Positions 8,537 through 17,714 of a stretch of DNA of 64,000 nucleotides are shown here, piece after piece. Each line of letters opens with the position of its first letter. Within the stretch, counting starts at the first letter, position 1. Origin of the DNA: Cohnella silvisoli (GTDB lineage Bacteria > Bacillota > Bacilli > Paenibacillales > Paenibacillaceae); assembly GCF_021190915.1 (NCBI RefSeq), contig NZ_JAIOAP010000004.1, forward strand, positions 124,001 through 188,000. Direction: 5' to 3'. Position numbers and translations under genes: made by a program. The notes beneath the pieces were generated by a model. That model saw only the letters and a program-made list of their open reading frames with translations, had not been told where the DNA came from and did not search any database.

Positions 8537-9883
8537 GTGACCAAAAAGACACTTTCATTGATTCTTATTTCCATCGTTGTCATGGCCACCGTTTTGGCCG
8601 CCTGTGGGAATTCCAAAGACAACTCCACAACACCTGCACCGTCGCAAAGCGAAGGAAATCAAAGCACGGGCAGTACAGACGAGAAAGTTACGTTAAGGAT
8701 TATGACGAGGACTGCCGGTACAAGTCCGACCGTAACCGCCTATCAAGGTTTGCTGAAAAAGTTCATGGAAGAAAATCCGAACATTACGGTAGTGGACGAA
8801 TCCTTGAACGATGAAGCCGCTTTTAACAATAAATTCAAAACAGGCCTGGCAACAGGAAACCTGCCGGAAATTTGGATGAACTACGGCGGGGAATCGTTTA
8901 AGGAATATGCGAAGAACGTCGCTTTGGATTTACAGCCGTTCTTGGACGCGGATAAGAAATGGTCGGGAGACTTCTTGCCGCTGCTAGGCACATGGCAATA
9001 TAAAGATGTACCGGGTACATTCGGTGTCCCAACAGAATTTTACAGTGTAGCTGTTTATTATAACAAAGAACTATTCGAGAAAGCCGGTGCGGAAGTGCCG
9101 AAAACAGTAGAGGAAATTCCTGCGTTGGTAGAAAAGTTCAAGGCAGTCGGTGCAGTACCGATGGCAATGGGAGAGAAAGAAAACTTCCGCGGAGGACACT
9201 TGATCTCCAATCTGGCGCTTAAGAAATACGGCTTCCAGAAAACGCAGGATCTGATTAGCGGAACTGCGAAGTGGAACGATGCAGATATGGTTTCCTTGCT
9301 GACGACGATGAAGGAATGGCAGGATGCCGGCGTTTTCGGTAAAAATATCGTGACGATGGATGGCAATTCGGCATCTACAATGTTCTTTGAAGGAAAAAGC
9401 GCGATGTACTTCGAGGGAGTATGGGCATTGTCGCAAATGGCGGCTTCCCCGATTGCAGATAAAATCGGCGTCATTACGTTCCCGGGTTATAAAGACAAGC
9501 CCGATTTGAAAGACAACTGGTTCGGCGGCGCAGGCGGATATTCCGTATCCAAAGCGGCTACCGGTGCCAAGCAAGACGCGGCGATCAAATTGCTTAAATA
9601 TATGACATCGGCTGAAGCGTTCCAGTATTACTTGAAGGAAACCAAAGGCGGAGTTTATCCGGTTAAGATGGAAGTGGATCCGGCTACGGTAGATCCGATT
9701 ACGGCTCAATATATGGCGGCGCTCAAAACCGCATCAGATTTCAAAGGCGAGATCACGGAGTACAGCCCGATCACGCAGTTGCTGGATAAAACCCGCAATG
9801 AAATCCAAGGCATGTTTGCCGGCAACAGCCCGCAAACAACAGGCGATGCGATCCAGAAGTTCGTTGATTCCAACACCAAGTAA
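8537..9883 (+). CDS. Carbohydrate ABC transporter substrate-binding lipoprotein
   Basis: Family 1 extracellular solute-binding protein, 448 residues. The signal peptide ends in lipobox LAAC, followed by a Ser/Thr/Gln-rich linker. GTG 8537 is taken as the start because AAGGGGAGGC lies at correct distance and it gives a proper n-region (MTKKTLSL); an earlier GTG-less frame start at 8474 would put 21 extra residues before the signal. It binds a sugar outside the membrane and delivers it to the two permeases that follow. No ATPase gene is in the cluster, so a shared MsmX-type ATPase encoded elsewhere is likely. TATAAT at 8462-8467 may be its -10. Confidence 0.9.
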   Translation: MTKKTLSLILISIVVMATVLAACGNSKDNSTTPAPSQSEGNQSTGSTDEKVTLRIMTRTAGTSPTVTAYQGLLKKFMEENPNITVVDESLNDEAAFNNKFKTGLATGNLPEIWMNYGGESFKEYAKNVALDLQPFLDADKKWSGDFLPLLGTWQYKDVPGTFGVPTEFYSVAVYYNKELFEKAGAEVPKTVEEIPALVEKFKAVGAVPMAMGEKENFRGGHLISNLALKKYGFQKTQDLISGTAKWNDADMVSLLTTMKEWQDAGVFGKNIVTMDGNSASTMFFEGKSAMYFEGVWALSQMAASPIADKIGVITFPGYKDKPDLKDNWFGGAGGYSVSKAATGAKQDAAIKLLKYMTSAEAFQYYLKETKGGVYPVKMEVDPATVDPITAQYMAALKTASDFKGEITEYSPITQLLDKTRNEIQGMFAGNSPQTTGDAIQKFVDSNTK

Positions 9884-9900
9884 ATTGAACGCAACTACAC

Positions 9901-9930
9901 ATCATACCGCCTGTCTTCGGGCGGTATGAT
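9901..9930 (+). promoter_or_regulatory. Intercistronic stem-loop between binding protein and permease genes
   Basis: ATCATACCGCC (9901-9911) pairs with GGGCGGTATGAT (9919-9930) around a short loop. There is no U-run afterwards, so this is more likely an mRNA-stabilising or partial-termination hairpin. Such hairpins let the binding protein be made in excess of the permeases. Confidence 0.6.
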
Positions 9931-9972
9931 CCATCTTAAGGGGTGGATTCGGGTTCTAATGGAGGGATTCAT

Positions 9973-10854
9973 GTGGCGAAGAGAAGACCTTATTTGATTG
10001 CGGCTGCCTTCTTGCTGCCTGCATTTTTTTTGTACACGCTCGTATACGTCGTTCCTATGTTTCAGACCGCGTACATGTCTTTTTTTACTTGGAATGGCAT
10101 AAAGAGCGTACCTTTGGAGTTCGTCGGCTGGCAAAACTACAACGAGATGTTTCATAAGCCGGAGTTTTATCGCTCCTTGAAAAACATCGGCGTATTTATC
10201 CTTGCTTCGTTTGTCTTGATTTTGCCCATTGCGTTCACCTTTGCTCTCATTATTACGAGCAAGTTGAAAGGCAAACGGTTTTTCAAAGTGGCTTTTTTCA
10301 TGCCGTCCATTCTTCCGCTCACCGCTGTCGGCTTAATGTGGCAGTTTCTGTTGAAGGGAGACGGAGGACTTGTTAACGCCGTGATCTCCGCGCTGGGCAT
10401 GAGCTCGTTAACGAGGGATTGGCTCGGGGAACCGGCCATAGCCATCTACGTGGTCGTCATCGTAAACGCGTGGATTTATTGCGGATTGAACATGATTATT
10501 TTCGCCAGCGGACTTGTCGCCATTCCGGAAGATCTTTACGAGGCGGCGTCATTGGACGGAGCGACCGGCTTTAAGAAACTTAAATACATTACGATACCCT
10601 TGATGCAGGAAACGATCAAAATTTTCTCGATCTTGGCTGTGACGCAGTCACTGAGGGTATTCGGGCAAATTTTCGTTATGACGAACGGCGGTCCGAACGG
10701 GGCGACGGATGTACCTACGACATTGCTGTATTACGAGTCATTTAAATACAACAATTTCGGAGTAGGGAACAGTATAGGAACATTTATTATCGTTGCGGCT
10801 TTGCTATCGACCGTCCTCTTAAATCAGTTGATGAACACCCGTGACGCAAGATAA
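9973..10854 (+). CDS. Sugar ABC transporter permease (MalF/UgpA type)
   Basis: Integral membrane protein of 293 residues with six predicted membrane helices. The EAA loop that docks on the ATPase reads EAASLDGATGFKKLKYITIPLM (about residues 185-205; only its start is diagnostic). GTG 9973 has GGAGGG six bases upstream. It pairs with the next permease to form the translocation channel for the substrate captured by the upstream lipoprotein. The next gene begins 25 bases after its stop. Confidence 0.9.
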   Translation: MAKRRPYLIAAAFLLPAFFLYTLVYVVPMFQTAYMSFFTWNGIKSVPLEFVGWQNYNEMFHKPEFYRSLKNIGVFILASFVLILPIAFTFALIITSKLKGKRFFKVAFFMPSILPLTAVGLMWQFLLKGDGGLVNAVISALGMSSLTRDWLGEPAIAIYVVVIVNAWIYCGLNMIIFASGLVAIPEDLYEAASLDGATGFKKLKYITIPLMQETIKIFSILAVTQSLRVFGQIFVMTNGGPNGATDVPTTLLYYESFKYNNFGVGNSIGTFIIVAALLSTVLLNQLMNTRDAR

Positions 10855-10879
10855 TCGAGATCGGCAGGTGATACAGCAA

Positions 10880-11707
10880 ATGACAAGCATTAGAAGGTTG
10901 GGCGTCTACAGTTTCTCGGCGATATGTTCCTTGGTATTAATATATCCGCTCGTTTTTTCCTTGTTATCCTCCTTTAAGGACAACACGGGTATCTACAGCA
11001 GTAAAATATTCGCTTTGCCCGACGTATGGCTTTGGAGCAACTTCAAAATGGCGTTTACCGATGCGCATATCCATTACGCCGTTCTAAACTCGTTTTTATA
11101 TGCGATTGCCGGTACGGTAGTGACGCTTTTTTTAGGTACTATGGCATCGTATGTGCTCTCGAGATTTAATTTGAAAATAAACGGATTCGTATATATTTAT
11201 TTTATTCTTGGTTTGATGATCCCGGTGTTCTCCTTGGTCATTCCGATTTCGCGAATGATCGGCAGCATTAGCGGCTTTAATAACTACTTCGTGATGATGG
11301 TTCTTTACGGCGTATTCGAATTGCCTCTGGCGATTTTCTTGATTACCGGATTTATGAAAGGCATTCACAAGGAAATCGACGAATCCGCATTAATGGATGG
11401 TTGCGGTCCATTCCGGTTTCTGTTTCAAATATTGGCTCCATTGGCGATGCCCGCGATTTCGACTGCCGGAATTCTGGCGTTTTTCAGCATCTACAATGAC
11501 CTCCTATGGAACGTCATTCTGATCACGGACAGGGATATGTACAACATCTCGATGGCCTTGATGTCGTTCGTCGGAGAACGGGGATCGGCCCAGATGGGAC
11601 CTACTTTCGCGAGTATTATGCTAACGATCATTCCAACGGTTGTCGTATATTTGCTGTTCCAAGAAAAAGTCGAAGGCGGTCTGAGCTCGGGCGCCGTGAA
11701 AGCATAG
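10880..11707 (+). CDS. Sugar ABC transporter permease (MalG/UgpE type)
   Basis: Second channel subunit, 275 residues, about six membrane helices, with the EAA-type loop ESALMDGCGPFRFLFQI. ATG 10880 follows AGGTG at nine bases; GTG codons at 10841 and 10868 are in frame, but the first would overlap the preceding gene and lacks a better site. It completes the importer with the upstream permease and binding protein. Confidence 0.9.
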   Translation: MTSIRRLGVYSFSAICSLVLIYPLVFSLLSSFKDNTGIYSSKIFALPDVWLWSNFKMAFTDAHIHYAVLNSFLYAIAGTVVTLFLGTMASYVLSRFNLKINGFVYIYFILGLMIPVFSLVIPISRMIGSISGFNNYFVMMVLYGVFELPLAIFLITGFMKGIHKEIDESALMDGCGPFRFLFQILAPLAMPAISTAGILAFFSIYNDLLWNVILITDRDMYNISMALMSFVGERGSAQMGPTFASIMLTIIPTVVVYLLFQEKVEGGLSSGAVKA

Positions 11708-11745
11708 TAAAGTGTTAGGGAACGTTGAAGGGAGAGAGATTGAGG

Positions 11746-13731
11746 ATGCGGTTTAGACAAATACACTTGGACTTCCATACGTCCGAAATGATCAAGGATA
11801 TCGGCAAGCGGTTTTCCAAGTCGCAGTTTCAAGAAATGCTGAAGGCAGGGCACGTCGATTCGATTACGATATTCGCCAAATGCCATCATGGTTGGGCTTA
11901 TTTTCCTTCGGAAACGAACGAGATGCATCCCCACCTCGATTTCGATTTGCTCGGGGCACAGATTGAAGCCGCTCATGAGATTGGCGTAAAAACTCCGGTG
12001 TATCTATCGGTAGGGTTTGACGAGAAGTTGGCGCGGCACCACCCGGAGTGGTTGATGCGGGACGAGAACGACCAGACGAACTGGGTTAAAGGGTTTATGA
12101 CGGCGGGCTGGCATCAATTTTGCCTGAATTCGCCTTATCTTGATCTGATGGTTAGCCAAGTAGAGGAAGCCGTGCGGAAATATGACGGCGACGGCATTTT
12201 CCTGGATATCGTAGGGGTACGTACTTGTTATTGTCATACTTGCGTGGCTGATCTGAGAGCAGAAGGGAAAGATCCTCGCAACAAGAGCGACGTGGTCGCT
12301 CAAGGTGAACGAATTTATGCCAACTATACGCGCCGGATTAAAGAAGCGGTTCATGCCATCAAACCGGATATGCCGATCTTCCATAATGCGGGACACATTT
12401 CCCAAGGGCGCAGGGATTTGGCGGCAATGAACTCTCACCTGGAGTTGGAGTCGTTGCCGACCGGCGGTTGGGGTTACGACCATTTTCCGCTGTCGGCCCG
12501 TTATGCTCAATTGCTCGGCATGGATTTTCTGGGGATGACCGGCAAATTCCATACGTTCTGGGGAGAGTTCGGCGGATACAAACATCCGAACGCTTTGCGT
12601 TATGAAACGGCATTAAGCCTGGCGAACGGGGCGCGTTGTTCGATCGGAGATCAGTTGCACCCCGAAGGCTTGATGGATCGAGGCACTTATGAGCTGATCG
12701 GTGCGGCTTACTCGGAAGTGGAGCAGAAAGAGGCTTGGATTACGGATACGGTTAACATCGCGGATGTTGCTTTATTGACGGCTGAGGCAGCCGGAGTAGG
12801 CAGCGCGGATAGCTCTATGTTTACCGGCAGAGCCGATGCGGGAGCGGTGCGGATGCTGCTGGAAGGCAAATTCTTATTTGATGTCGTCGATCTGGATGTC
12901 GATTTCAAAGCGTACAAAGTATTGGTTTTGCCGGACCAGATCGTTATCTCCGATCAATTGAAAGCTAAGCTGGACGATTTCTTCAATCAAGGCGGGAAAG
13001 TGCTGGCGACGGGCAAATCCGGATTGGATCCGACGGGGAATGAATTTGTCATCAATCTAGGCGTTAAGCGCATCATGGAAAATCCTTATCAGCCGGATTA
13101 TTTCCGCCCAGCGTTTTCGTTGGCCAACTTAGGCGACTCCTCTTTCATCATGTACGCGAAAGGCCAGAAGGTTGCTTTGAATGGGGGAACGGAGATCGGA
13201 CGGCGCGAGGATCCGTATTTTAACCGCGACGTATTCACGTTCTGCTCGCACCAACATACGCCAAGCAGCATGAATGACGGCGGCCCTGGTATGGTCGAGA
13301 GCGACAAGGGCATTTATATCGCGTGGAACCTTTTTGAGGATTACGCCGTTAAAGGAAGTTTGTCGCTTAAGGAAACGGCGGTGTATGCTCTAAATCGGCT
13401 GCTGCCGGACAAGACGCTAACGACCAACCTTCCTGCGCAGGGTATTGTTACCCTTCAGGAGCAGCAAGCGCAAGGAAGAATCGTTAACCATTTGCTCTAC
13501 GCTTCTCCGGTTAAACGGGGAGAGAATGTTGAGATTATTGAGGATATATTACCGGTGTATGATATCTCGGTGAGTATAATCGTTCAGGATATGGCGAAAC
13601 AGGTGTATTTGGCTCCGCAGATGACTCCGATTCCTTATCAACAAAATGGCCAGAAAATCGATTATGTCGTTCCGAAGCTGGAATGCCATCAGATGGTCGT
13701 TATTGATTTCGAAAGCCGGAGTAGTAACTGA
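11746..13731 (+). CDS. Putative glycoside hydrolase (GHL6 / beta-galactosidase-trimerisation type)
   Basis: Cytoplasmic protein of 661 residues without a signal peptide. The N-terminus (FRQIHLDFHTSEMIKD, then HHGWAYFPS) and DGIFLDIVG with CHTC resemble the hypothetical glycosyl hydrolase family GHL6, a TIM barrel. The second half (about 340-450, VLVLPDQIVISDQLKAKL) resembles the beta-galactosidase trimerisation/glutamine-amidotransferase-like fold. It is the last gene of the two-component/ABC locus, so it likely cleaves the imported oligosaccharide; the sugar cannot be read from sequence. ATG 11746 has GGGAGAG upstream. A strong terminator follows. Confidence 0.75.
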   Translation: MRFRQIHLDFHTSEMIKDIGKRFSKSQFQEMLKAGHVDSITIFAKCHHGWAYFPSETNEMHPHLDFDLLGAQIEAAHEIGVKTPVYLSVGFDEKLARHHPEWLMRDENDQTNWVKGFMTAGWHQFCLNSPYLDLMVSQVEEAVRKYDGDGIFLDIVGVRTCYCHTCVADLRAEGKDPRNKSDVVAQGERIYANYTRRIKEAVHAIKPDMPIFHNAGHISQGRRDLAAMNSHLELESLPTGGWGYDHFPLSARYAQLLGMDFLGMTGKFHTFWGEFGGYKHPNALRYETALSLANGARCSIGDQLHPEGLMDRGTYELIGAAYSEVEQKEAWITDTVNIADVALLTAEAAGVGSADSSMFTGRADAGAVRMLLEGKFLFDVVDLDVDFKAYKVLVLPDQIVISDQLKAKLDDFFNQGGKVLATGKSGLDPTGNEFVINLGVKRIMENPYQPDYFRPAFSLANLGDSSFIMYAKGQKVALNGGTEIGRREDPYFNRDVFTFCSHQHTPSSMNDGGPGMVESDKGIYIAWNLFEDYAVKGSLSLKETAVYALNRLLPDKTLTTNLPAQGIVTLQEQQAQGRIVNHLLYASPVKRGENVEIIEDILPVYDISVSIIVQDMAKQVYLAPQMTPIPYQQNGQKIDYVVPKLECHQMVVIDFESRSSN

Positions 13732-13742
13732 ATAGTTAGCGA

Positions 13743-13776
13743 ATCAGCACTGCCACTAGGTAGTGCTGATTTTTTG
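13743..13776 (+). terminator. Terminator of the carbohydrate operon
   Basis: ATCAGCACT (13743-13751) pairs perfectly with AGTGCTGAT (13762-13770), followed by a T-run. Confidence 0.9.
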
Positions 13777-13902
13777 GCCAGAGCTGCTTGAATCGGCTCC
13801 TGAGATGGTCAACTTTCTTTTACATAGCGTCAACAGTCCAATAATATGGTTAATATTCTTATTGGGTACAATATAGATAAACGTCCACAAAAAGGAGTCT
13901 TT

Positions 13903-15441
13903 ATGACAACTGACCAAATCTCCCAATTCGAGAAGAAAATCATCATCCGTAATATTGAACGAGAAGACTTCGATAAAATCATCGAGCTGCAAAACATTTG
14001 CTTCCCCAATATGCACCCTTGGACAAAGGATCAACTAGAGAGCCACATTCGAATATTTCCCGAGGGACAAATCTGCGTCGAGCTGGATGGCGAGATTATT
14101 GGCTCTTGTTCGAGCCTGATCGTTAACTTCGACGATTACCTGGAGCAGCATACGTATTCGGAAATTACGGACAAGGGTTACATCCGGAATCATAACCGAC
14201 GCGGAGAGAGCCTTTACGGGATGGAGGTCATGGTCCACCCAGACTTCCGTCGCATGAAGATCGGTAGACGATTGTATGAGGCGCGCAAGCGCTTGGCGGA
14301 GAAACTCAACCTGAAGAGTATTATCGTAGGGGGACGCATTCCGGGTTATCACCATTATAGCGACAAAATGTCACCCAGAGACTATGCCGAGGAAGTGCTG
14401 CAGCAGAACATTTACGACCCCGTCCTTACTTTCCAGATGATGAACGGGTTCACCCTGAAGCGGATTATAACCAATTATTTGTCCGACGATGCGGATTCCA
14501 AGAACTATGCGGCTCTGCTAGAATGGAATAATATCGAATACAAACCGAACATCAATAAAACTCATTATAAAATGTCTTTTCCCGTCCGCATCTGCGTCAT
14601 TCAGTATATGATGAAGAAGATCGACTCCTTCGAGGAATTCGCCACGCAATGCGAGCATTACGTTGACGTCGCGTCGGACTACAAATCGGATTTCGCCGTA
14701 TTTCCGGAAAATTTCAGGATGCAGCTGCTTTCTTTTCTGGATGAACGCTCTCCGAGCTTGGCGATTCGGAAATTAAGCACGTTCACGACGAATTACGTGG
14801 AACTTTTCTCGGAATTAGCGGTCAAATATAACGTGAATATCGTAGGCGGATCTCACTTCGTGGAAAATAATAACCGCATCTACAATGTGGCGCATTTGTT
14901 CCGTCGGGACGGCTCGATCGAGCAGCAGTACAAGCTCCATATTTCCCCGAACGAGCGCAAGTGGTGGGGCATCAATGGCGGCTCCAAGCTGCAAGTGTTC
15001 GATACGGACTGCGGCAAAATTTCAATCCAGCTCAGCAGCGATATCGAGTATCCGGAAATTTCCCGTATCGTCGCGGAAGAAGGAGCGCAGATCATCTTCG
15101 TGCCCTTCTGCGCGGAGGATAGGCAAACATTCCTTCGGGTCAAGTATTGCGCGCAAGCAAGGGCCATCGAGAATCAAGTGTTTACGGTCACAGCCGGCAC
15201 CGTAGGGAATCTGACCCACGTAGACAACGTAGATATTCAGTACGCCCAATCGGGCATCTATACGCCGGCGGACTTCTCGTTCTCGCGAGATGGAATTGCG
15301 GGCGAATGCAGCGAGAACACGGAAACGGTTATCATGGTGGAAGTGGATATGGAAACGTTGCAGCGGTATCGTAAGTCCACGGACGCATTGACGTTCAGAG
15401 ATCGCCGCACCGATATTTATTCGCTACAAATACGTTCATAA
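13903..15441 (+). CDS. yhcX: YhcX-like GNAT acetyltransferase / nitrilase fusion, catalytic Cys lost
   Basis: A 512-residue cytoplasmic fusion. Residues 1-200 form a GNAT acetyltransferase (GMEVMVHPDFRRMKIGRRLY is the acetyl-CoA loop). About 225-505 is a carbon-nitrogen hydrolase with Glu in FAVFPENF and Lys in YKLHISPNE. The motif that should carry the nucleophile (consensus CYDxEFPE) reads SSDIEYPE, with Ser378 at nucleotides 15034-15036. The hydrolase half should therefore not work by the normal Cys mechanism. ATG 13903 has AAAGGAG upstream, and the length matches B. subtilis YhcX (513, from memory). An intact single-domain nitrilase starts 19 bases after its stop. Confidence 0.88.
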   Translation: MTTDQISQFEKKIIIRNIEREDFDKIIELQNICFPNMHPWTKDQLESHIRIFPEGQICVELDGEIIGSCSSLIVNFDDYLEQHTYSEITDKGYIRNHNRRGESLYGMEVMVHPDFRRMKIGRRLYEARKRLAEKLNLKSIIVGGRIPGYHHYSDKMSPRDYAEEVLQQNIYDPVLTFQMMNGFTLKRIITNYLSDDADSKNYAALLEWNNIEYKPNINKTHYKMSFPVRICVIQYMMKKIDSFEEFATQCEHYVDVASDYKSDFAVFPENFRMQLLSFLDERSPSLAIRKLSTFTTNYVELFSELAVKYNVNIVGGSHFVENNNRIYNVAHLFRRDGSIEQQYKLHISPNERKWWGINGGSKLQVFDTDCGKISIQLSSDIEYPEISRIVAEEGAQIIFVPFCAEDRQTFLRVKYCAQARAIENQVFTVTAGTVGNLTHVDNVDIQYAQSGIYTPADFSFSRDGIAGECSENTETVIMVEVDMETLQRYRKSTDALTFRDRRTDIYSLQIRS

Positions 15442-15460
15442 CTAGACAGAGGTGCAGACA

Positions 15461-16354
15461 TTGGTTCATATGAAAAATCTTACGATCGCAACGACACAAT
15501 ACGGACTTACCGATATTCAATCGGAAGAGCAATTTTGGACGGGAATCACGGCGAAGATTCGCGATGCATCCGAGAAGGGGGCGGCGATTATCGTTTTTCC
15601 CGAATATGTGACCGCGCATCTGCTTAGCCTTGAACATACGATGCTCCATGATGAAGCGTGCCATTTTCTCGATCATCGTACAGAGCAATACGTGCAGTTT
15701 TTCCAACGGCAGAGCAGGGAATGGAATATTGCCATCCTTGCTGGAACGCATATTTGCAAGGCTGAGAAAGACCACGAGTACGTAAACAAGGCGTTCCTCT
15801 TCTTCCCCGATGGCCGGATCGAGACGCAAAGCAAGCTGCATCTGACGCCGGAGGAGCAGATCCGCTGGCCTTTAGCGGCAGGGGATGAGCTGAATGTTTT
15901 CGAGACCGAGTGGGGCAACATGGCTATACTGACCTGTTACGATATCGAATTTCCTGAGCTAGCCAGGGTTGCGGCCCTTAGGGGGGCGGAATTGATACTT
16001 TGTCCGTCCTACACCGATAGCACTCATGGTTATTATCGCGTGCGGCATTGCTGTCAGGCTAGAGCGATCGAGAATCAGCTCTTCGTCGTGTTGAGCGGAT
16101 TGGTCGGCTCTCTATCGGAGGATCGTCCTCAGGTTGACCAAGGGTACAGCCAAGCAGGTGTGTTCACGCCATGCGATACTCCTTTTGCCGCGGACGGTAT
16201 ACTGATAGTCGGGGAACTGGGCGATGATATGACGGTGATCGCGGAAGTCGATTTCCACAAGCTTCGCGAGAACCGCGAACGCGGCACGGTAGCTCCTTTC
16301 TACGACCGCCGGCCGGAGCTGTATGAGCAGGAGCATCGCAAAACATTTAGTTAG
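15461..16354 (+). CDS. Carbon-nitrogen hydrolase (nitrilase superfamily)
   Basis: A 297-residue cytoplasmic amidase-like enzyme with a complete Glu-Lys-Cys set: Glu in IIVFPEYV, Lys in SKLHLTPEE, Cys159 in LTCYDIEFPE. It aligns along its length with the hydrolase half of the preceding gene (for example RVRHCCQARAIENQLF against RVKYCAQARAIENQVF), so the two are tandem paralogues. The start is TTG 15461, six bases after AGAGGTG; ATG 15470 is the alternative. Substrate unknown; family members hydrolyse amides such as omega-amido acids, carbamoyl or polyamine derivatives. Confidence 0.87.
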   Translation: MVHMKNLTIATTQYGLTDIQSEEQFWTGITAKIRDASEKGAAIIVFPEYVTAHLLSLEHTMLHDEACHFLDHRTEQYVQFFQRQSREWNIAILAGTHICKAEKDHEYVNKAFLFFPDGRIETQSKLHLTPEEQIRWPLAAGDELNVFETEWGNMAILTCYDIEFPELARVAALRGAELILCPSYTDSTHGYYRVRHCCQARAIENQLFVVLSGLVGSLSEDRPQVDQGYSQAGVFTPCDTPFAADGILIVGELGDDMTVIAEVDFHKLRENRERGTVAPFYDRRPELYEQEHRKTFS

Positions 16355-16371
16355 GGTTGCTGAACCAAAGA

Positions 16372-16402
16372 ACGCTGACCGCATTCGGTCAGTGTTTTTT
16401 TG
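16372..16402 (+). terminator. Terminator after the nitrilase pair
   Basis: CGCTGACCG pairs with CGGTCAGTG around CATT and is followed by seven Ts. Confidence 0.88.
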
Positions 16403-16534
16403 GGACGATCATAAAGTATAAAATTGAATGTCTCTATACTCATCTGATCGCTCGATACAAACGTTTACCGCCGTTTATTTGACAGTTAAGAAAGTTTAAG
16501 TGATTCATCACGCTCCTAGTGCCCCCAACCAACC

Positions 16535-16604
16535 TTTTGCCCGAAATCCCGCTCGCTCAGGACTGATTATTTTACCCGAAATCCCGCTCGCTCAGGACTG
16601 ATTA
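16535..16604 (+). repeat. Tandem 35-bp direct repeat, left end of copy 1
   Basis: Units 16535-16569 and 16570-16604 are directly adjacent and differ at one base (TTTTGCCCG against TTTTACCCG). The core reads CCCGAAATCCCGCTCGCTCA. Inverted copies lie on the far side of the transposase gene. Confidence 0.92.
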
Positions 16605-16631
16605 ATTTATGGATAAAACTTGAAATATCGC

Positions 16632-16681
16632 TTGCAGTACGAACGTATGTTTGGTAAAATTTAGATAGGAACAAACGTTCG
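16632..16681 (+). promoter_or_regulatory. Sigma-A promoter with two LexA-like boxes, copy 1
   Basis: TTGCAG (16632-16637), a 17-bp spacer and TAAAAT (16655-16660). CGAACGTATGTTTG (16640-16653) fills the spacer and GGAACAAACGTTCG (16668-16681) lies just after the -10. Both fit the Gram-positive LexA/DinR box (CGAAC-N4-GTTCG) with one or two changes; box centres are 28 bp apart. The same layout precedes the second transposase gene. SOS control is inferred. Confidence 0.7.
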
Positions 16682-16698
16682 TGATAGGGGTGTGCGTG

Positions 16699-17622
16699 AT
16701 GGAAAATGTTTCTTTCGAAGCTTTCTGCGACCTGTATGCCACAGAGGCCGACTGCATTTCCGCTTTGTTCGCGGCGAAATGGCCGGACGGTTTCCGCTGC
16801 CCACGCTGCGGGCACTCGCAAGCTTATCTCATCCATACGCGTCGTCTCCCCCTCTATGAATGCCGCGCTTGTAAAGCCCAGCCTTCCTTGACCTCCGGTA
16901 CCGTTATGGAGCGCACCCGCACGCCTCTTCGTTTGTGGTTTCAGGCTATCTATCTTCATGCGCGCCCGGATGGCATTAACGCTTTGCGACTTTCTCAGAT
17001 CATTAGCGTTACCTATAAAACAGCCTGGCTCATCTGCCACAAGCTACGCTATGCCATGTCTCAGGCGGAGGCAGAGGTATTGCTGAGCGGGCTTGTCAAA
17101 GTGACCGATGCGGTACTTTATCCTCGAATTCCGCTAGCAAGCGGGGAGTGGCAGAAGAAGGAGCAAGCGCTGCTGGCCGGCGTTTCGGAAGCCGAAGATG
17201 GAGAGAAGACCCACATTAAAATCAAATGGTTCGACAAGAAGACGCTTCCGGACAGGCGGACCTCGCCAGATGTAGCGCCTTTTATCGCGCAATTCGTGGT
17301 CCCTGCGGCAAAGACGATCATTGCTCGTCGCTATGACAAAAAAGAGAACCGAATCCTCGGACATCCACTGCGCGGCGTATGCGGAGCGGCAGGATGGTGG
17401 CTTGGTTGGAAATTCGGGGGCATAGGTCCTAAGCATTTGCAGGTGTATTTGGATCATTACTGCTATATGTATAACCGTAAAGGGGAGGCCATCTGTCAAA
17501 TCTTGTTACAGGATTGTGCGACCCGATCGACGATAACATACCCGGAGTTGATTGCAACGACGAACCGTCGATCCTATCGCCTTCCTCGAACAGCCGTTCA
17601 AAACCATGTCATCGCCAGCTAG
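16699..17622 (+). CDS. IS1595-like transposase family protein, copy 1
   Basis: A 307-residue DNA-binding protein. The N-terminal zinc ribbon (FRCPRCG ... YECRAC) leads into SGTVMERTRTPLRLWFQAIY and TYKTAWLICHKLRYAM, typical of IS1595/ISXO2 proteins. The C-terminal hallmark is GIGPKHLQVYLDHYCYMYNR. The expected catalytic acids are not clear: the first position reads VKVTDA instead of V-x-V-D-E, and the glutamate normally before the last motif is missing. It may be inactive as a transposase or domesticated. AGGGG precedes ATG 16699. Same length as the copy at 35.3 kb, and closely similar in the N-terminal half. Confidence 0.82.
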   Translation: MENVSFEAFCDLYATEADCISALFAAKWPDGFRCPRCGHSQAYLIHTRRLPLYECRACKAQPSLTSGTVMERTRTPLRLWFQAIYLHARPDGINALRLSQIISVTYKTAWLICHKLRYAMSQAEAEVLLSGLVKVTDAVLYPRIPLASGEWQKKEQALLAGVSEAEDGEKTHIKIKWFDKKTLPDRRTSPDVAPFIAQFVVPAAKTIIARRYDKKENRILGHPLRGVCGAAGWWLGWKFGGIGPKHLQVYLDHYCYMYNRKGEAICQILLQDCATRSTITYPELIATTNRRSYRLPRTAVQNHVIAS

Positions 17623-17714
17623 TTCATGATTACGGAGGATAATCGTTTGTTGAGCAACAATTCCTATGGAGGGAATCTGGTTCGTATAGCAATAAACGTT
17701 GCTTCAAATATTTC

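Noticed and set aside
16535..16604. Tandem 35-bp units considered as a CRISPR array
   Set aside because: Only two units, with no spacers between them, no cas genes, and inverted copies on the other side of the transposase-like gene.
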